A stretch of DNA of 64,000 nt, taken from the NCBI RefSeq assembly GCF_000513295.1, contig NC_023065.1, forward strand, positions 1,116,001-1,180,000, in the 5' to 3' direction. The notes beneath the pieces were generated by a model, which had not been told where the DNA came from, searched no databases, and saw only the letters and a program-made list of their open reading frames with translations. Source of the DNA: Magnetospirillum gryphiswaldense MSR-1 v2. Lineage in GTDB: Bacteria; Pseudomonadota; Alphaproteobacteria; Rhodospirillales; Magnetospirillaceae. The position numbers were made by a program, and so were the translations under genes. The stretch's first letter is position 1. The number at the start of each line of letters is the position of its first letter. Positions 52,781 to 60,104 of the stretch are shown here, piece by piece.

Positions 52781-53035
52781 TTACCGGGACTCCAGGAAAC
52801 GTTGATTGTTTTGCTTTTCAGCCTTGGCCTTGATTTGGCCGGGCGTCAGTATTTGTTCAGGGCGCCCGTCCTTGATCGTCCAGCCGCCCCGCCCCTTGAT
52901 ATTGAACTTGTCACGGATGATTGTAGCGAGGTTTAGCCCAACCATCCGATGAGTTGCCGGATCGACGTTGTTATCATTGATTTTTTCAGCGAGTTCCCAG
53001 GTCGCCTGAATTTTTTCATCGGTGAAATCGGTCAT
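52781..53035 (-). CDS. hypothetical protein, 84 residues
   Basis: A small, charged, soluble protein: MTDFTDEKIQATWELAEKI, then NDNNVDPATHRMVGLNLATI, IRDKFNIKGRGGWTIKDGRP and EQILTPGQIKAKAEKQNNQR. It looks like a real protein, with balanced composition and no low-complexity frame shadow. I do not recognise the family. The start is ATG at 53035 with AGGA upstream; the frame continues to 53173 but that part runs through a terminator hairpin and is not coding. It has no cysteine and no membrane helix. Its base composition is lower in GC than neighbours, consistent with acquired DNA. Confidence 0.6.
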   Translation of the reverse strand: MTDFTDEKIQATWELAEKINDNNVDPATHRMVGLNLATIIRDKFNIKGRGGWTIKDGRPEQILTPGQIKAKAEKQNNQRFLESR

Positions 53036-53119
53036 GGCGACATCCTGCTGGAATGGTTCGAGGCGGAGGCGGGCAGCATAATAGACTCCACGGTCAACGC
53101 GGTGACGTGGGCCTGAATC

Positions 53120-53171
53120 AAAAAGGCTCGACGACGCCCGCGCAATGAATTGCGTTTGGGGTTGTCGAGCC
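53120..53171 (-). terminator. long hairpin terminator beyond tRNA-Ser
   Basis: An 11-bp outer stem (GGCTCGACGAC 53125-53135 with GTTGTCGAGCC 53161-53171, one G-U pair), three more pairs after a bulge, and an inner CGCAA/TTGCG hairpin at 53141-53154. On the minus strand it is followed by TTTTTGATTC. This is a strong Rho-independent terminator for a minus-strand transcript coming from the tRNA-Ser side. Confidence 0.75.
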
Positions 53172-53381
53172 ATGTACGGGGCGGACTAACGTGTCCTCGT
53201 GCCTAGGCGCTACCTCGGCTAAACCATTATTTTCTGCGCTCTGGTCAAAGCGGTGCGGATGGCTCTCGCGTTCCTCGTTCATAACCCCTCGGGGTTGTAG
53301 GAAGCAAGAGAAAAAATACGCCCTGAGACGCCATTTCGTATCAGATTGAGCGCGCATCAAAACATGGGTATGAACATGGAT
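53172..53381 (-). other. about 210 bp of uncertain transcribed DNA between two hairpins
   Basis: It lies between the hairpin beyond tRNA-Ser and the strong terminator at 53120-53171. It contains the palindrome AACCCCGAGGGGTT (53284-53297). A 54-codon frame on the minus strand (53118-53282, MNEERESHPHRFDQS at the start) has a GAGGGG ribosome site but reads through the terminator stem and has no recognised homology. It could be a small RNA, a small protein gene, or decayed DNA. It matches none of tmRNA, 6S, SRP RNA or RNase P RNA as far as I can tell by eye. Confidence 0.3.
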
Positions 53382-53418
53382 AGGATTTCCGAAAACGCCT
53401 AAAAGGCGCAGAAATCCT
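53382..53418 (-). terminator. hairpin directly after tRNA-Ser
   Basis: On the minus strand AGGATTTC (53418-53411) pairs with GAAATCCT (53389-53382) and encloses a CGCC-TTTTA-GGCG hairpin followed by TTTTC. It starts seven nt past the tRNA CCA end. It may end the tRNA transcript or define its 3' processing. Confidence 0.5.
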
Positions 53419-53425
53419 AAGGTTC

Positions 53426-53515
53426 TGGCGGATGGGGTGGGATTCGAACCCACGGTAGGCTTGCACCTACGGCGGTTTTCAAGACCGCTGCCTTAAACCA
53501 CTCGGCCACCCATCC
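53426..53515 (-). tRNA. tRNA-Ser (anticodon TGA)
   Basis: On the minus strand the 90-nt sequence begins GGATGGGTGGCCGAGTGG, has anticodon loop CTTGAAA (anticodon TGA), a long variable arm (GTAGGTGCAAGCCTAC) as class II tRNAs need, T-arm GTGGGTTCGAATCCCAC, and ends GCCA with encoded CCA. Its 5' end is nine nt from the stop codon of the carbonic anhydrase gene on the same strand. Confidence 0.95.
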
Positions 53516-53524
53516 GCGTTATCG

Positions 53525-54151
53525 TCACACCTGCTGAAACGTGTTGGTCACCGGGTCAAGCCGGAACAGCAGGCCGTCTTCCATATCATAGAACCAGCCG
53601 TGCAGCATCAGGTTGCCGGCCTCGACCCGTTCGCGGATCCACGGGAAGGTCATCAGGTTACCCAGCGAGATGGCCACGGTTTCCTGCTCGCACATGCGCC
53701 GGGCCGCCTCGATGGGTTGGCCGGCGGACAGGGTCAGGGCCAGGGCCCGGTCGCGGGCCGACCGCGCGATCTGCATCCAGCCGCGGATGAAGTCGGACTG
53801 GTCGTTGGGGTTGCCTTCGATCAGGGCGCGGACACCGCCGCAACGGGCGTGGCCCAAGACGATGATGTGGCCCACCTTCAAGCCGCGCACGGCGAATTCC
53901 ACCGCCGCCGAGGTACCGTGATGGCCGTTGTCGGGGGCAAAGGGCGGAATCAGGTTGGCGACGTTGCGAAGAACGAACATTTCGCCGGGTTGGGCATCAA
54001 AGATAATCGCCGGGTCGACGCGAGAATCCGAGCAGCCAATCAGCAATACATTGGGTGTTTGGCCCTGCTGAGCCAGGTTGTCGAACAAGGGCCGGTTCTT
54101 AGCGAAATAATTGTCGCGGAACCGCTTAAAGCCTTCGATCATCTGGTCCAT
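53525..54151 (-). CDS. beta-class carbonic anhydrase
   Basis: A 208-residue cytoplasmic zinc enzyme interconverting CO2 and bicarbonate. The zinc ligands are C40 (in GCSDSRVDP), H101 and C104 (in LGHARCGGVRAL), and D42/R44 form the conserved dyad. The length and GHHGTSAAVEFAV segment place it in the common bacterial beta clade (Can/CynT type). It has no signal peptide. It ends nine nt before tRNA-Ser on the same strand, so the two may be cotranscribed. It diverges from the YdcF-type gene. Confidence 0.93.
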   Translation of the reverse strand: MDQMIEGFKRFRDNYFAKNRPLFDNLAQQGQTPNVLLIGCSDSRVDPAIIFDAQPGEMFVLRNVANLIPPFAPDNGHHGTSAAVEFAVRGLKVGHIIVLGHARCGGVRALIEGNPNDQSDFIRGWMQIARSARDRALALTLSAGQPIEAARRMCEQETVAISLGNLMTFPWIRERVEAGNLMLHGWFYDMEDGLLFRLDPVTNTFQQV

Positions 54152-54292
54152 GCATTCCTCCGCTATGGTCGGCGCGGCACCCCTTTACCATGATCGCTGT
54201 GACAAAGCACCCCCAGATTGCACCGACTTTGATTGACACCCATGCGCATTTGGTGGAACCCATTGCCGTAATTGTTGGATGAGGCTTCCTTC

Positions 54293-55078
54293 ATGTTCGT
54301 GCTTTCCAAGCTGTTCGGCCTGCTGTCGTCACCAGCCAATCTTTTGTTCCTTCTGCTGGCCTTGCTTTGCCTGCTGGGGTTCACCCGTTGGAAAGCATGG
54401 CAGCGCCCCTTACTGCTGGCCTTGGTCGGGGGATTGGCAATTGTCGCCTTCGTGCCCTGGCCAGCGATTCTCGTTCAGCCCCTGGAAAACCGCTTTCCCG
54501 GCCCGTCCTCCCTGCCACAACGGGTAGACGGGGTGATCGTCTTGGGTGGCGCGCTCGACCCGGTGGTGAGCGCCGCGCGGGATCAGGTTGCCGCCAACGG
54601 TGCGGTCGAACGGGTCAATGCCCTGATCTGGCTGGGGCGGCATTATCCAAAGGCGCGGCTGGTGTTCAGTGGTGGTTCAGGCAGCGTCACCACCCCGGAT
54701 AAAAAAGAGGCGCCGGTGGCGCGGCGTTATCTCAATGAATTGGGATTCGACACCAGCGGCATCGTTTTCGAGGATCAGTCGCGCAATACCCGTGAAAACG
54801 CCGTCTACACCAAGAAATTGATGGCCCCCAAAAACGGCGAGGTATGGCTGCTGGTGACCTCGGCCATGCATATGCCCAGGTCCATGGGGGCCTTCGCCGC
54901 CGTGGATTGGCCGGTGATCGCCTATCCCGTCGACTACCTGACCACCGGGGAGGGGGGCGGCTTCGCCTTCGACCTGGGCTCGGCCTTTTCCAATATCGGC
55001 AATGGCCTGCATGAATGGTTGGGCTTGCTGTATTACCGGATGCGGGGGTGGACCCACGCCATGTTTCCCGGACCCTGA
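54293..55078 (+). CDS. YdcF family (DUF218) membrane protein
   Basis: A 261-residue protein with two N-terminal membrane helices (about 10-30 and 38-60) and a DUF218 domain: VDGVIVLGGALDPVVSAARD, KARLVFSGGSGSVT, FEDQSRNTRENAVYTKKLM and WLLVTSAMHMPRSMGAF. Homologues include YdcF, ElyC and SanA, some linked to envelope or undecaprenyl-phosphate metabolism; the exact function is unknown. The start is ATG at 54293, with GAGG eight nt upstream; TTG codons at 54272-54275 are less likely. It is the first of a run of cell-wall genes on this strand. Confidence 0.85.
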   Translation: MFVLSKLFGLLSSPANLLFLLLALLCLLGFTRWKAWQRPLLLALVGGLAIVAFVPWPAILVQPLENRFPGPSSLPQRVDGVIVLGGALDPVVSAARDQVAANGAVERVNALIWLGRHYPKARLVFSGGSGSVTTPDKKEAPVARRYLNELGFDTSGIVFEDQSRNTRENAVYTKKLMAPKNGEVWLLVTSAMHMPRSMGAFAAVDWPVIAYPVDYLTTGEGGGFAFDLGSAFSNIGNGLHEWLGLLYYRMRGWTHAMFPGP

Positions 55079-55143
55079 GGTTGCGGCCCCCACAAGGATT
55101 GTGGCACAAAGGGGGATCTGGACACCATTCCTGGGGATAAAGC

Positions 55144-56136
55144 ATGACCACCCTGGCTAAACTGGCCCAAGCGGGATACCTCGCCTGCGGGCTTCTCTTA
55201 TTGGCCGGCCCGGTCATGGCGCAGGAAAAGGCGGTGCCCGATTTTGCCACCTTCCTGCAAGGGGTGAAGGCCGAGGCGGCGGGAAAGGGCATGCGCCCCG
55301 AGACCCTGGAAACGGCGCTGGCCAATGTCGAGCACATCGACAAGGTGATCGAGCTCGACCGCCGCCAGCCTGAATTCACCATGACCTACAAGACCTACAT
55401 GGATCGGGTGGTCAGCCCGACCAAGGTGGAGAAGGGGCGGTTGATGCTGGCCGAGAACCATGCGGTGCTGGCCCATATCGAACGGGAATACGGTGTCCAA
55501 CCCAAATACGTGGTCGCCCTGTGGGGGATCGAGACCGATTATGGCCGGGTCACCGGCGGTTATTCCGTCGTCTCGGCCCTGGCCACCTTGGCCTATGACG
55601 GTCGCCGTTCCACCTATTTTCGCGGCGAGTTGATGAACGCCTTGCAGATTTTGGATGAAGGCCATATCGCCCCTGCCAGCATGCTGGGATCGTGGGCTGG
55701 GGCCATGGGGCAATGCCAGTTCATGCCGTCATCCTTCCTGCGTTTCGCTGCCGATTGGGATGGCGATGGTCGTCGTGACATTTGGACCACCCGGGCCGAC
55801 GTCTTGGCCTCGGCCGCCAATTATCTGTCCAAATCGGGGTGGAAGGGAGATCAGACCTGGGGCCGGGCGGTGAAACTGCCGGCGGGCTTCGACAAGAGCC
55901 TGGTCGGTCTGGATACCCGTAAGCCGCTGGCGGATTGGGCCAAGTTGGGGGTGACCAGCACGGGTGGCAAGCCGCTGCCCAAGGCCGATCTGGAAGCGTC
56001 GTTGGTCATGCCCGATCGGGGCGATGGCGCCGCGTTCCTGGTTTACGACAATTTCCGCACCACGCTGAAGTGGAACCGCTCGACCTTTTTCGCATTGGCC
56101 GTCGGCCATCTTGCGGAGCGCATTGGCGGCAAGTAG
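55144..56136 (+). CDS. lytic murein transglycosylase, MltB type
   Basis: A 330-residue exported enzyme with a signal peptide (cleaved after GPVMA, about residue 26). The catalytic Glu is E130 in VALWGIETDYGRVTGG; WAGAMGQCQFMPSSFLRFAADWDGDGRRDIW is the MltB-family substrate and calcium-loop region. It cleaves the glycan strands of peptidoglycan to anhydromuropeptides. There is no lipobox, so it is a soluble periplasmic form rather than the E. coli lipoprotein MltB. It is 40 nt upstream of rlpA, forming a peptidoglycan-related pair. Confidence 0.9.
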   Translation: MTTLAKLAQAGYLACGLLLLAGPVMAQEKAVPDFATFLQGVKAEAAGKGMRPETLETALANVEHIDKVIELDRRQPEFTMTYKTYMDRVVSPTKVEKGRLMLAENHAVLAHIEREYGVQPKYVVALWGIETDYGRVTGGYSVVSALATLAYDGRRSTYFRGELMNALQILDEGHIAPASMLGSWAGAMGQCQFMPSSFLRFAADWDGDGRRDIWTTRADVLASAANYLSKSGWKGDQTWGRAVKLPAGFDKSLVGLDTRKPLADWAKLGVTSTGGKPLPKADLEASLVMPDRGDGAAFLVYDNFRTTLKWNRSTFFALAVGHLAERIGGK

Positions 56137-56176
56137 ACTACAACATCTTTGGGTAAGACAGATTTGGGGCAGCTAG

Positions 56177-57160
56177 ATGATGCGTAAGCGACAGCGGGCC
56201 GGAACGCGTGTGGCCGTTCTCGTCCTATCCGCCGCCATGCTTTCGGGCTGCGCCGAGATGAATCTGTTCGGCCATTACGCCAAGCGCGCCACCTCTGAAC
56301 CGCCGCCGGCCAACGCCTCGGCGGCGGCCACCTACAAGATCGGCAAGCCCTATCAAATCAAGGGCGTGTGGTATTATCCTCAAGAAGATTTCGACTATGA
56401 CGAAACCGGCATCGCCTCGTGGTATGGCCCTGATTTTCATGGCAAACTGACCGCCAACGGCGAGGTTTTCGACCAGAACGCCGTCTCTGCCGCCCACAAG
56501 ACCTTGCCCATGCCGTCAGTGGTCCGGGTGACCAATCTGGAAAACGGGCGTTCGCTGGTGGTGCGCGTCAACGATCGCGGTCCCTTCGCCCATGGCCGGG
56601 TCATCGACATGTCGCGGCGGAGCGCCCAGTTGTTGGGGTTTGAAGGCCAAGGCACCGCCCGTGTCCGTGTCGAGATCATGGCCGAGGAAAGCCGCGTTCT
56701 GGCCGGCAAGCTGGCGCCATCGGGTGGACCGCAAGAGCCGGCAATCGTTGCCGCCCCGCGTGGCAGCGTCACGGCGGAAAGTCTGCCGCCGCCCGGCAGT
56801 TCCGAGCCATCGCGCCCGATTGTCGCCAGTGCCGCCAAGGTCGATACTTCGGCCCAGCGCAGTGCGGCGGCGGTGGAAGCGACCGAACGCAAGTTGGCTT
56901 CGCAGGAAGTGTCGTCGGTTCCCGTGCACAGCACCGGCATTTATGTTCAGGCCGGTTCGTTCAGCCGCCACGACAACGCGCTCAGGCTGTCGGCCCGGTT
57001 GTCGGCGGTCGGTCGCCCCAATGTCGAACAGGTTTCGGTCAAGGGCAAGACTTGGTATCGCGTCCGCTTTGGTCCCATGACCAACGTGGATGAAGCCGAC
57101 CGCTTGCTGGAAAGCGTGATTGCCGCCGGGCAGCAAGATGCCCGCGTCATCGTCGATTGA
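56177..57160 (+). CDS. rlpA: septal-ring lytic transglycosylase RlpA family lipoprotein
   Basis: A 327-residue lipoprotein. The lipobox LSGC (about residues 22-25) follows a signal peptide. The double-psi beta-barrel domain (about 75-165) contains GIASWYGPDFHGKLTANGEVFD and VVRVNDRGPFAHGRVIDMSRRSAQLLGF, with the catalytic Asp of RlpA enzymes in the NDRGP motif. A SPOR domain (about 250-325, GIYVQAGSFSRHDNALRLSARL) targets denuded septal glycans. In Pseudomonas, RlpA cleaves naked glycans at division; the same is inferred here. ATG at 56177 is followed by a second ATG. It is 22 nt before the dac gene. Confidence 0.9.
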   Translation: MMRKRQRAGTRVAVLVLSAAMLSGCAEMNLFGHYAKRATSEPPPANASAAATYKIGKPYQIKGVWYYPQEDFDYDETGIASWYGPDFHGKLTANGEVFDQNAVSAAHKTLPMPSVVRVTNLENGRSLVVRVNDRGPFAHGRVIDMSRRSAQLLGFEGQGTARVRVEIMAEESRVLAGKLAPSGGPQEPAIVAAPRGSVTAESLPPPGSSEPSRPIVASAAKVDTSAQRSAAAVEATERKLASQEVSSVPVHSTGIYVQAGSFSRHDNALRLSARLSAVGRPNVEQVSVKGKTWYRVRFGPMTNVDEADRLLESVIAAGQQDARVIVD

Positions 57161-57182
57161 TCTTATTTTTCGAGCCTCAAGG

Positions 57183-58355
57183 ATGATTGCGTTGTTGAAA
57201 TCCCCGTTTTCCCTGGCCCGTTTTGTCTTTGTTTGCGCCGCTCTGACCCTTGGCGGGGCCGCGGCCCGAGCCGAAACCATCGAGACCCAGGCGCGTCAGG
57301 CCATCCTGATCGACTACAAGACCGGCACCATTTTGCTGGAAAAGAATGCCGACGAGCTGATGGTGCCGTCGTCCATGAGCAAGCTGATGACCGCCTATCT
57401 GGTATTCGAGAAGCTCAAGGAAGGCAGTTGGAAGATGGACGACCAATTGCCGGTGTCGGAAACCGCGTGGAAGCGCCATTTCAAATCCGGCGGCTCGCTG
57501 ATGTTCCTGCCGGTGGGGTCTTCGGCCAAGGTCGGCGATCTGATCCGCGGCGTCATCATTCAATCCGGCAACGACGCCTGCAGCGTGCTGGCCGAGGCCC
57601 ATTCCGGCACCGAGGAAGCCTTCGCCGAGGAAGCCACCCGCAAGGCCCGTGACCTGGGCATGCTCCACACCACTTTGCGCAACGCCTCGGGCTGGCCCGA
57701 CCCGGAACACCTGACCACGGCGCGCGACCTGTCCACCTTGGCCCGGCGCCTGATTTCCGACTTTCCTGAATACTTCCCCATTTATTCCGAGCGGGAATTC
57801 GTCTTCAACGGCATCCGCCAGGGCAATCGCAACCCGCTTTTATACGGCGTCTCCGGTGCCGACGGCCTGAAAACCGGCCATACCGAAGCCGCCGGTTACG
57901 GTCTGGTCGGTACCGTCAAGCGCGGCGAGCGCCGGATCATCATGGTCATCAACGGCTTGAAATCCATGAAGGAGCGGTCCGAGGAAAGTGCGCGGCTGAT
58001 GGAATGGGCGTTCCGCGAATTCGATAATTACGCCCTGTTCAAGCCGGGTGACATGGTGACCGACGCCGAAGTGTGGTTGGGCGAAGCCGCCAACGTGCCG
58101 CTGGTCGCCGGCGAAAAGCTGGAAGTAACCATGCCGCGCAAGGCCCGGCGCGAGATGAAGGTGACCGCCGTCTACGACGGCCCCATCGCCGCCCCCATCC
58201 GCAAGGGTGAAACCTTGGGTAAGCTGCTGATCACCGCGCCCGGTCAGGCCAATGTGGAATTGCCGCTGGTGGCCGGTGCCAACGTGGCCAAGCTGGGCTT
58301 TACCGGACGCATGTCCGAGGCGCTGCGCCATATCCTGTTGGGGCCCAAGCGCTGA
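57183..58355 (+). CDS. D-alanyl-D-alanine carboxypeptidase (PBP5/6 type)
   Basis: A 390-residue penicillin-binding protein. A signal peptide (about 1-31) is followed by the serine-peptidase core: SxxK at S64-K67 (SSMSKLM), SGN near residue 127 (IQSGNDAC) and KTG near 230 (DGLKTGHT). The C-terminal PBP5-like beta domain (about 285-375) precedes a short amphipathic end (MSEALRHILLGPKR) that can bind the membrane. It trims the terminal D-Ala of peptidoglycan stem peptides. The start is ATG at 57183. Its stop shares a base with the tmk start. The paralogue symbol (dacA, dacC, dacF) is not assignable. Confidence 0.92.
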   Translation: MIALLKSPFSLARFVFVCAALTLGGAAARAETIETQARQAILIDYKTGTILLEKNADELMVPSSMSKLMTAYLVFEKLKEGSWKMDDQLPVSETAWKRHFKSGGSLMFLPVGSSAKVGDLIRGVIIQSGNDACSVLAEAHSGTEEAFAEEATRKARDLGMLHTTLRNASGWPDPEHLTTARDLSTLARRLISDFPEYFPIYSEREFVFNGIRQGNRNPLLYGVSGADGLKTGHTEAAGYGLVGTVKRGERRIIMVINGLKSMKERSEESARLMEWAFREFDNYALFKPGDMVTDAEVWLGEAANVPLVAGEKLEVTMPRKARREMKVTAVYDGPIAAPIRKGETLGKLLITAPGQANVELPLVAGANVAKLGFTGRMSEALRHILLGPKR

Positions 58356-58990
58356 TGACCGACGGGCGTTTCATCACCTTTGAAGGCGGCGAGGGGGCCG
58401 GCAAGTCGACCCAGGTGCGGTTGCTGGTCGAATCTCTGCGCGGTCGGAAGCGTGAGGTGGTGCTGACGCGTGAACCGGGGGGGGCCGACGGGGCCGAGGC
58501 CATTCGCACCCTGCTGGTCAGCGGCGCTGTCGATCGCTGGGATGCCCGTACCGAAGCCCTGCTGCACAGCGCCGCCCGCCGTGACCATCTGGTCAAGACG
58601 GTATGGCCGGCGCTGGAGCGCGGTGCCTGGGTGATCTGCGATCGCTTCGCCGATTCGACCCTGGCCTATCAGGGCTATGGTCACGGTCTGGACCGCGCCC
58701 TGATCGAGCAATTGGTCGAGGTGACCATGGGGCGGTTCCGCCCCGATTTGACCCTGATCCTGGATTTACCGGTGGAAGAGGGATTGCGCCGTGCCGGCGG
58801 TCGCGGCGGCGCCGAGGACCGTTATGAGCGCATGGGCCTGGACTTCCACCAGCGGCTGCGCCAGGGTTTTTTGGCTATCGCTACCGCTGAGCCAAGGCGG
58901 TGCGCCGTGATCGATGCCGCCCGTCCGCCAGAGACAGTGCACCAGGATATCCTGGCCGCCATCACCACCCGGCTGGACTTCTCGGCGTGA
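58355..58990 (+). CDS. tmk: thymidylate kinase
   Basis: A 211-residue kinase phosphorylating dTMP to dTDP. The P-loop GGEGAGKST is at about 10-18. VLTREPGG, CDRFADSTLAYQGYG and the lid region RAGGRGGAEDRYERMGLDFH follow, typical of the bacterial enzyme. It overlaps dac by one base (TGATG) and holB by 4 nt (GTGA), so dac-tmk-holB is translationally coupled. Confidence 0.95.
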   Translation: MTDGRFITFEGGEGAGKSTQVRLLVESLRGRKREVVLTREPGGADGAEAIRTLLVSGAVDRWDARTEALLHSAARRDHLVKTVWPALERGAWVICDRFADSTLAYQGYGHGLDRALIEQLVEVTMGRFRPDLTLILDLPVEEGLRRAGGRGGAEDRYERMGLDFHQRLRQGFLAIATAEPRRCAVIDAARPPETVHQDILAAITTRLDFSA

Positions 58991-60066
58991 CCGAGATCGC
59001 CCATCCCCGCGATGTCCTGGATCTGATCGGTCATGCCCAGGCGCAGCGGGATTTTCTCGATGCCTGGACTTCCGGGCGTATGGCCCATGCCTGGCTGTTG
59101 ACCGGCCCCAAGGGGATCGGCAAAGCCACCTTGGCCTACCGTATCGCCCGTTTCGTCCTGTCCGGTGGCGGCGAGGGCGGGGTGCTGTTCGGCGGGCCGC
59201 CCGATACTCTGGCGATCAGCGCCTCTCATCCGGTGGTGCATCAGGTTTCCGCCCAGGGCCACCGTGACCTCAAGGTGGTCGAACGCGGCTTCACCGACGA
59301 TAAGAAAACCAAGATGCGCACGGAAATCGTCATCGACGACGTCCGCAAGATCGGCGACCTGTTCCATCAGACCGCCGATGCCGGCTGGCGCGTGGTGCTG
59401 ATCGACGCCGCCGACGAAATGAACCGCAATGCCGCCAATGCGGTTCTGAAAATTCTTGAGGAACCACCGACCAAGGCGTTGATTTTGATGGTTTCGCACA
59501 GTCCGGGGCGATTGTTGCCGACCATTCGGTCGCGCTGTCGGCGGCTGGCATTGAATCCGCTGCCGCAAGAAACCATTTGCCAATTGCTGGCCCGGAATCG
59601 CCCCGATCTGACCGATGCCGAACTGACCGCCCTGGCCAATCTGGGCGAAGGCAGCTTGGGTAAGGCCTTGGCCTTGGCCGCCGAGGGCGGGCTGGACCTT
59701 TATCGCGATCTGATCGGCCTGCTGTCGGCCTTGCCGCGTCTGGATGTCCCGGCACTGCACGGCTTCGCCGAACGGGTGGGCAAAAACGACGCCGACACCG
59801 CCTGGCGCACGGTGACCGAATTGACCGTGTGGTGGTTGGCCCGTCTGGTGCGCGCCGGTGGGCGTCAGGGCCGGGGCATGGCCGAGGTGGTGCCGGGTGA
59901 AGCCGCACTGATGGCGCGGCTGTTGGCTGCCGCCAGCCTTGATCGTTGGCTTGACCTGTGGGAAAAGACCGGAGCCTTGTTTGCCCGGACCGACGCGGTC
60001 AACCTGGATCGCAAGCAGGCCTTGTTGACGGCCTTCCTGGCCGTTGAAAGATTACCCCGCGCCTGA
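58987..60066 (+). CDS. holB: DNA polymerase III delta prime subunit
   Basis: A 359-residue clamp-loader subunit of the AAA+ type. It begins (GTG) TEIAHPRDVLDLIGHAQAQ, has a P-loop TGPKGIGKATLAYR (about 40-53), the segment VVLIDAADEMNRNAANAVLKILEEPP (Walker B and SRC-like region, with SRCRRL at about 182) and a C-terminal collar domain. It helps load the beta clamp. The GTG at 58987 overlaps the tmk stop; a start further upstream would lie inside tmk. Confidence 0.92.
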   Translation: MTEIAHPRDVLDLIGHAQAQRDFLDAWTSGRMAHAWLLTGPKGIGKATLAYRIARFVLSGGGEGGVLFGGPPDTLAISASHPVVHQVSAQGHRDLKVVERGFTDDKKTKMRTEIVIDDVRKIGDLFHQTADAGWRVVLIDAADEMNRNAANAVLKILEEPPTKALILMVSHSPGRLLPTIRSRCRRLALNPLPQETICQLLARNRPDLTDAELTALANLGEGSLGKALALAAEGGLDLYRDLIGLLSALPRLDVPALHGFAERVGKNDADTAWRTVTELTVWWLARLVRAGGRQGRGMAEVVPGEAALMARLLAAASLDRWLDLWEKTGALFARTDAVNLDRKQALLTAFLAVERLPRA

Positions 60067-60104
60067 CCGCCGGCGATGGAAACAAGAATACCAAGGAGAC
60101 GATC

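Noticed and set aside
53118-53453. 111-codon frame on the minus strand starting inside tRNA-Ser
   Set aside because: It begins in the tRNA and ends in the terminator hairpin. At most its last 54 codons could be a separate small gene, and that is weakly supported.
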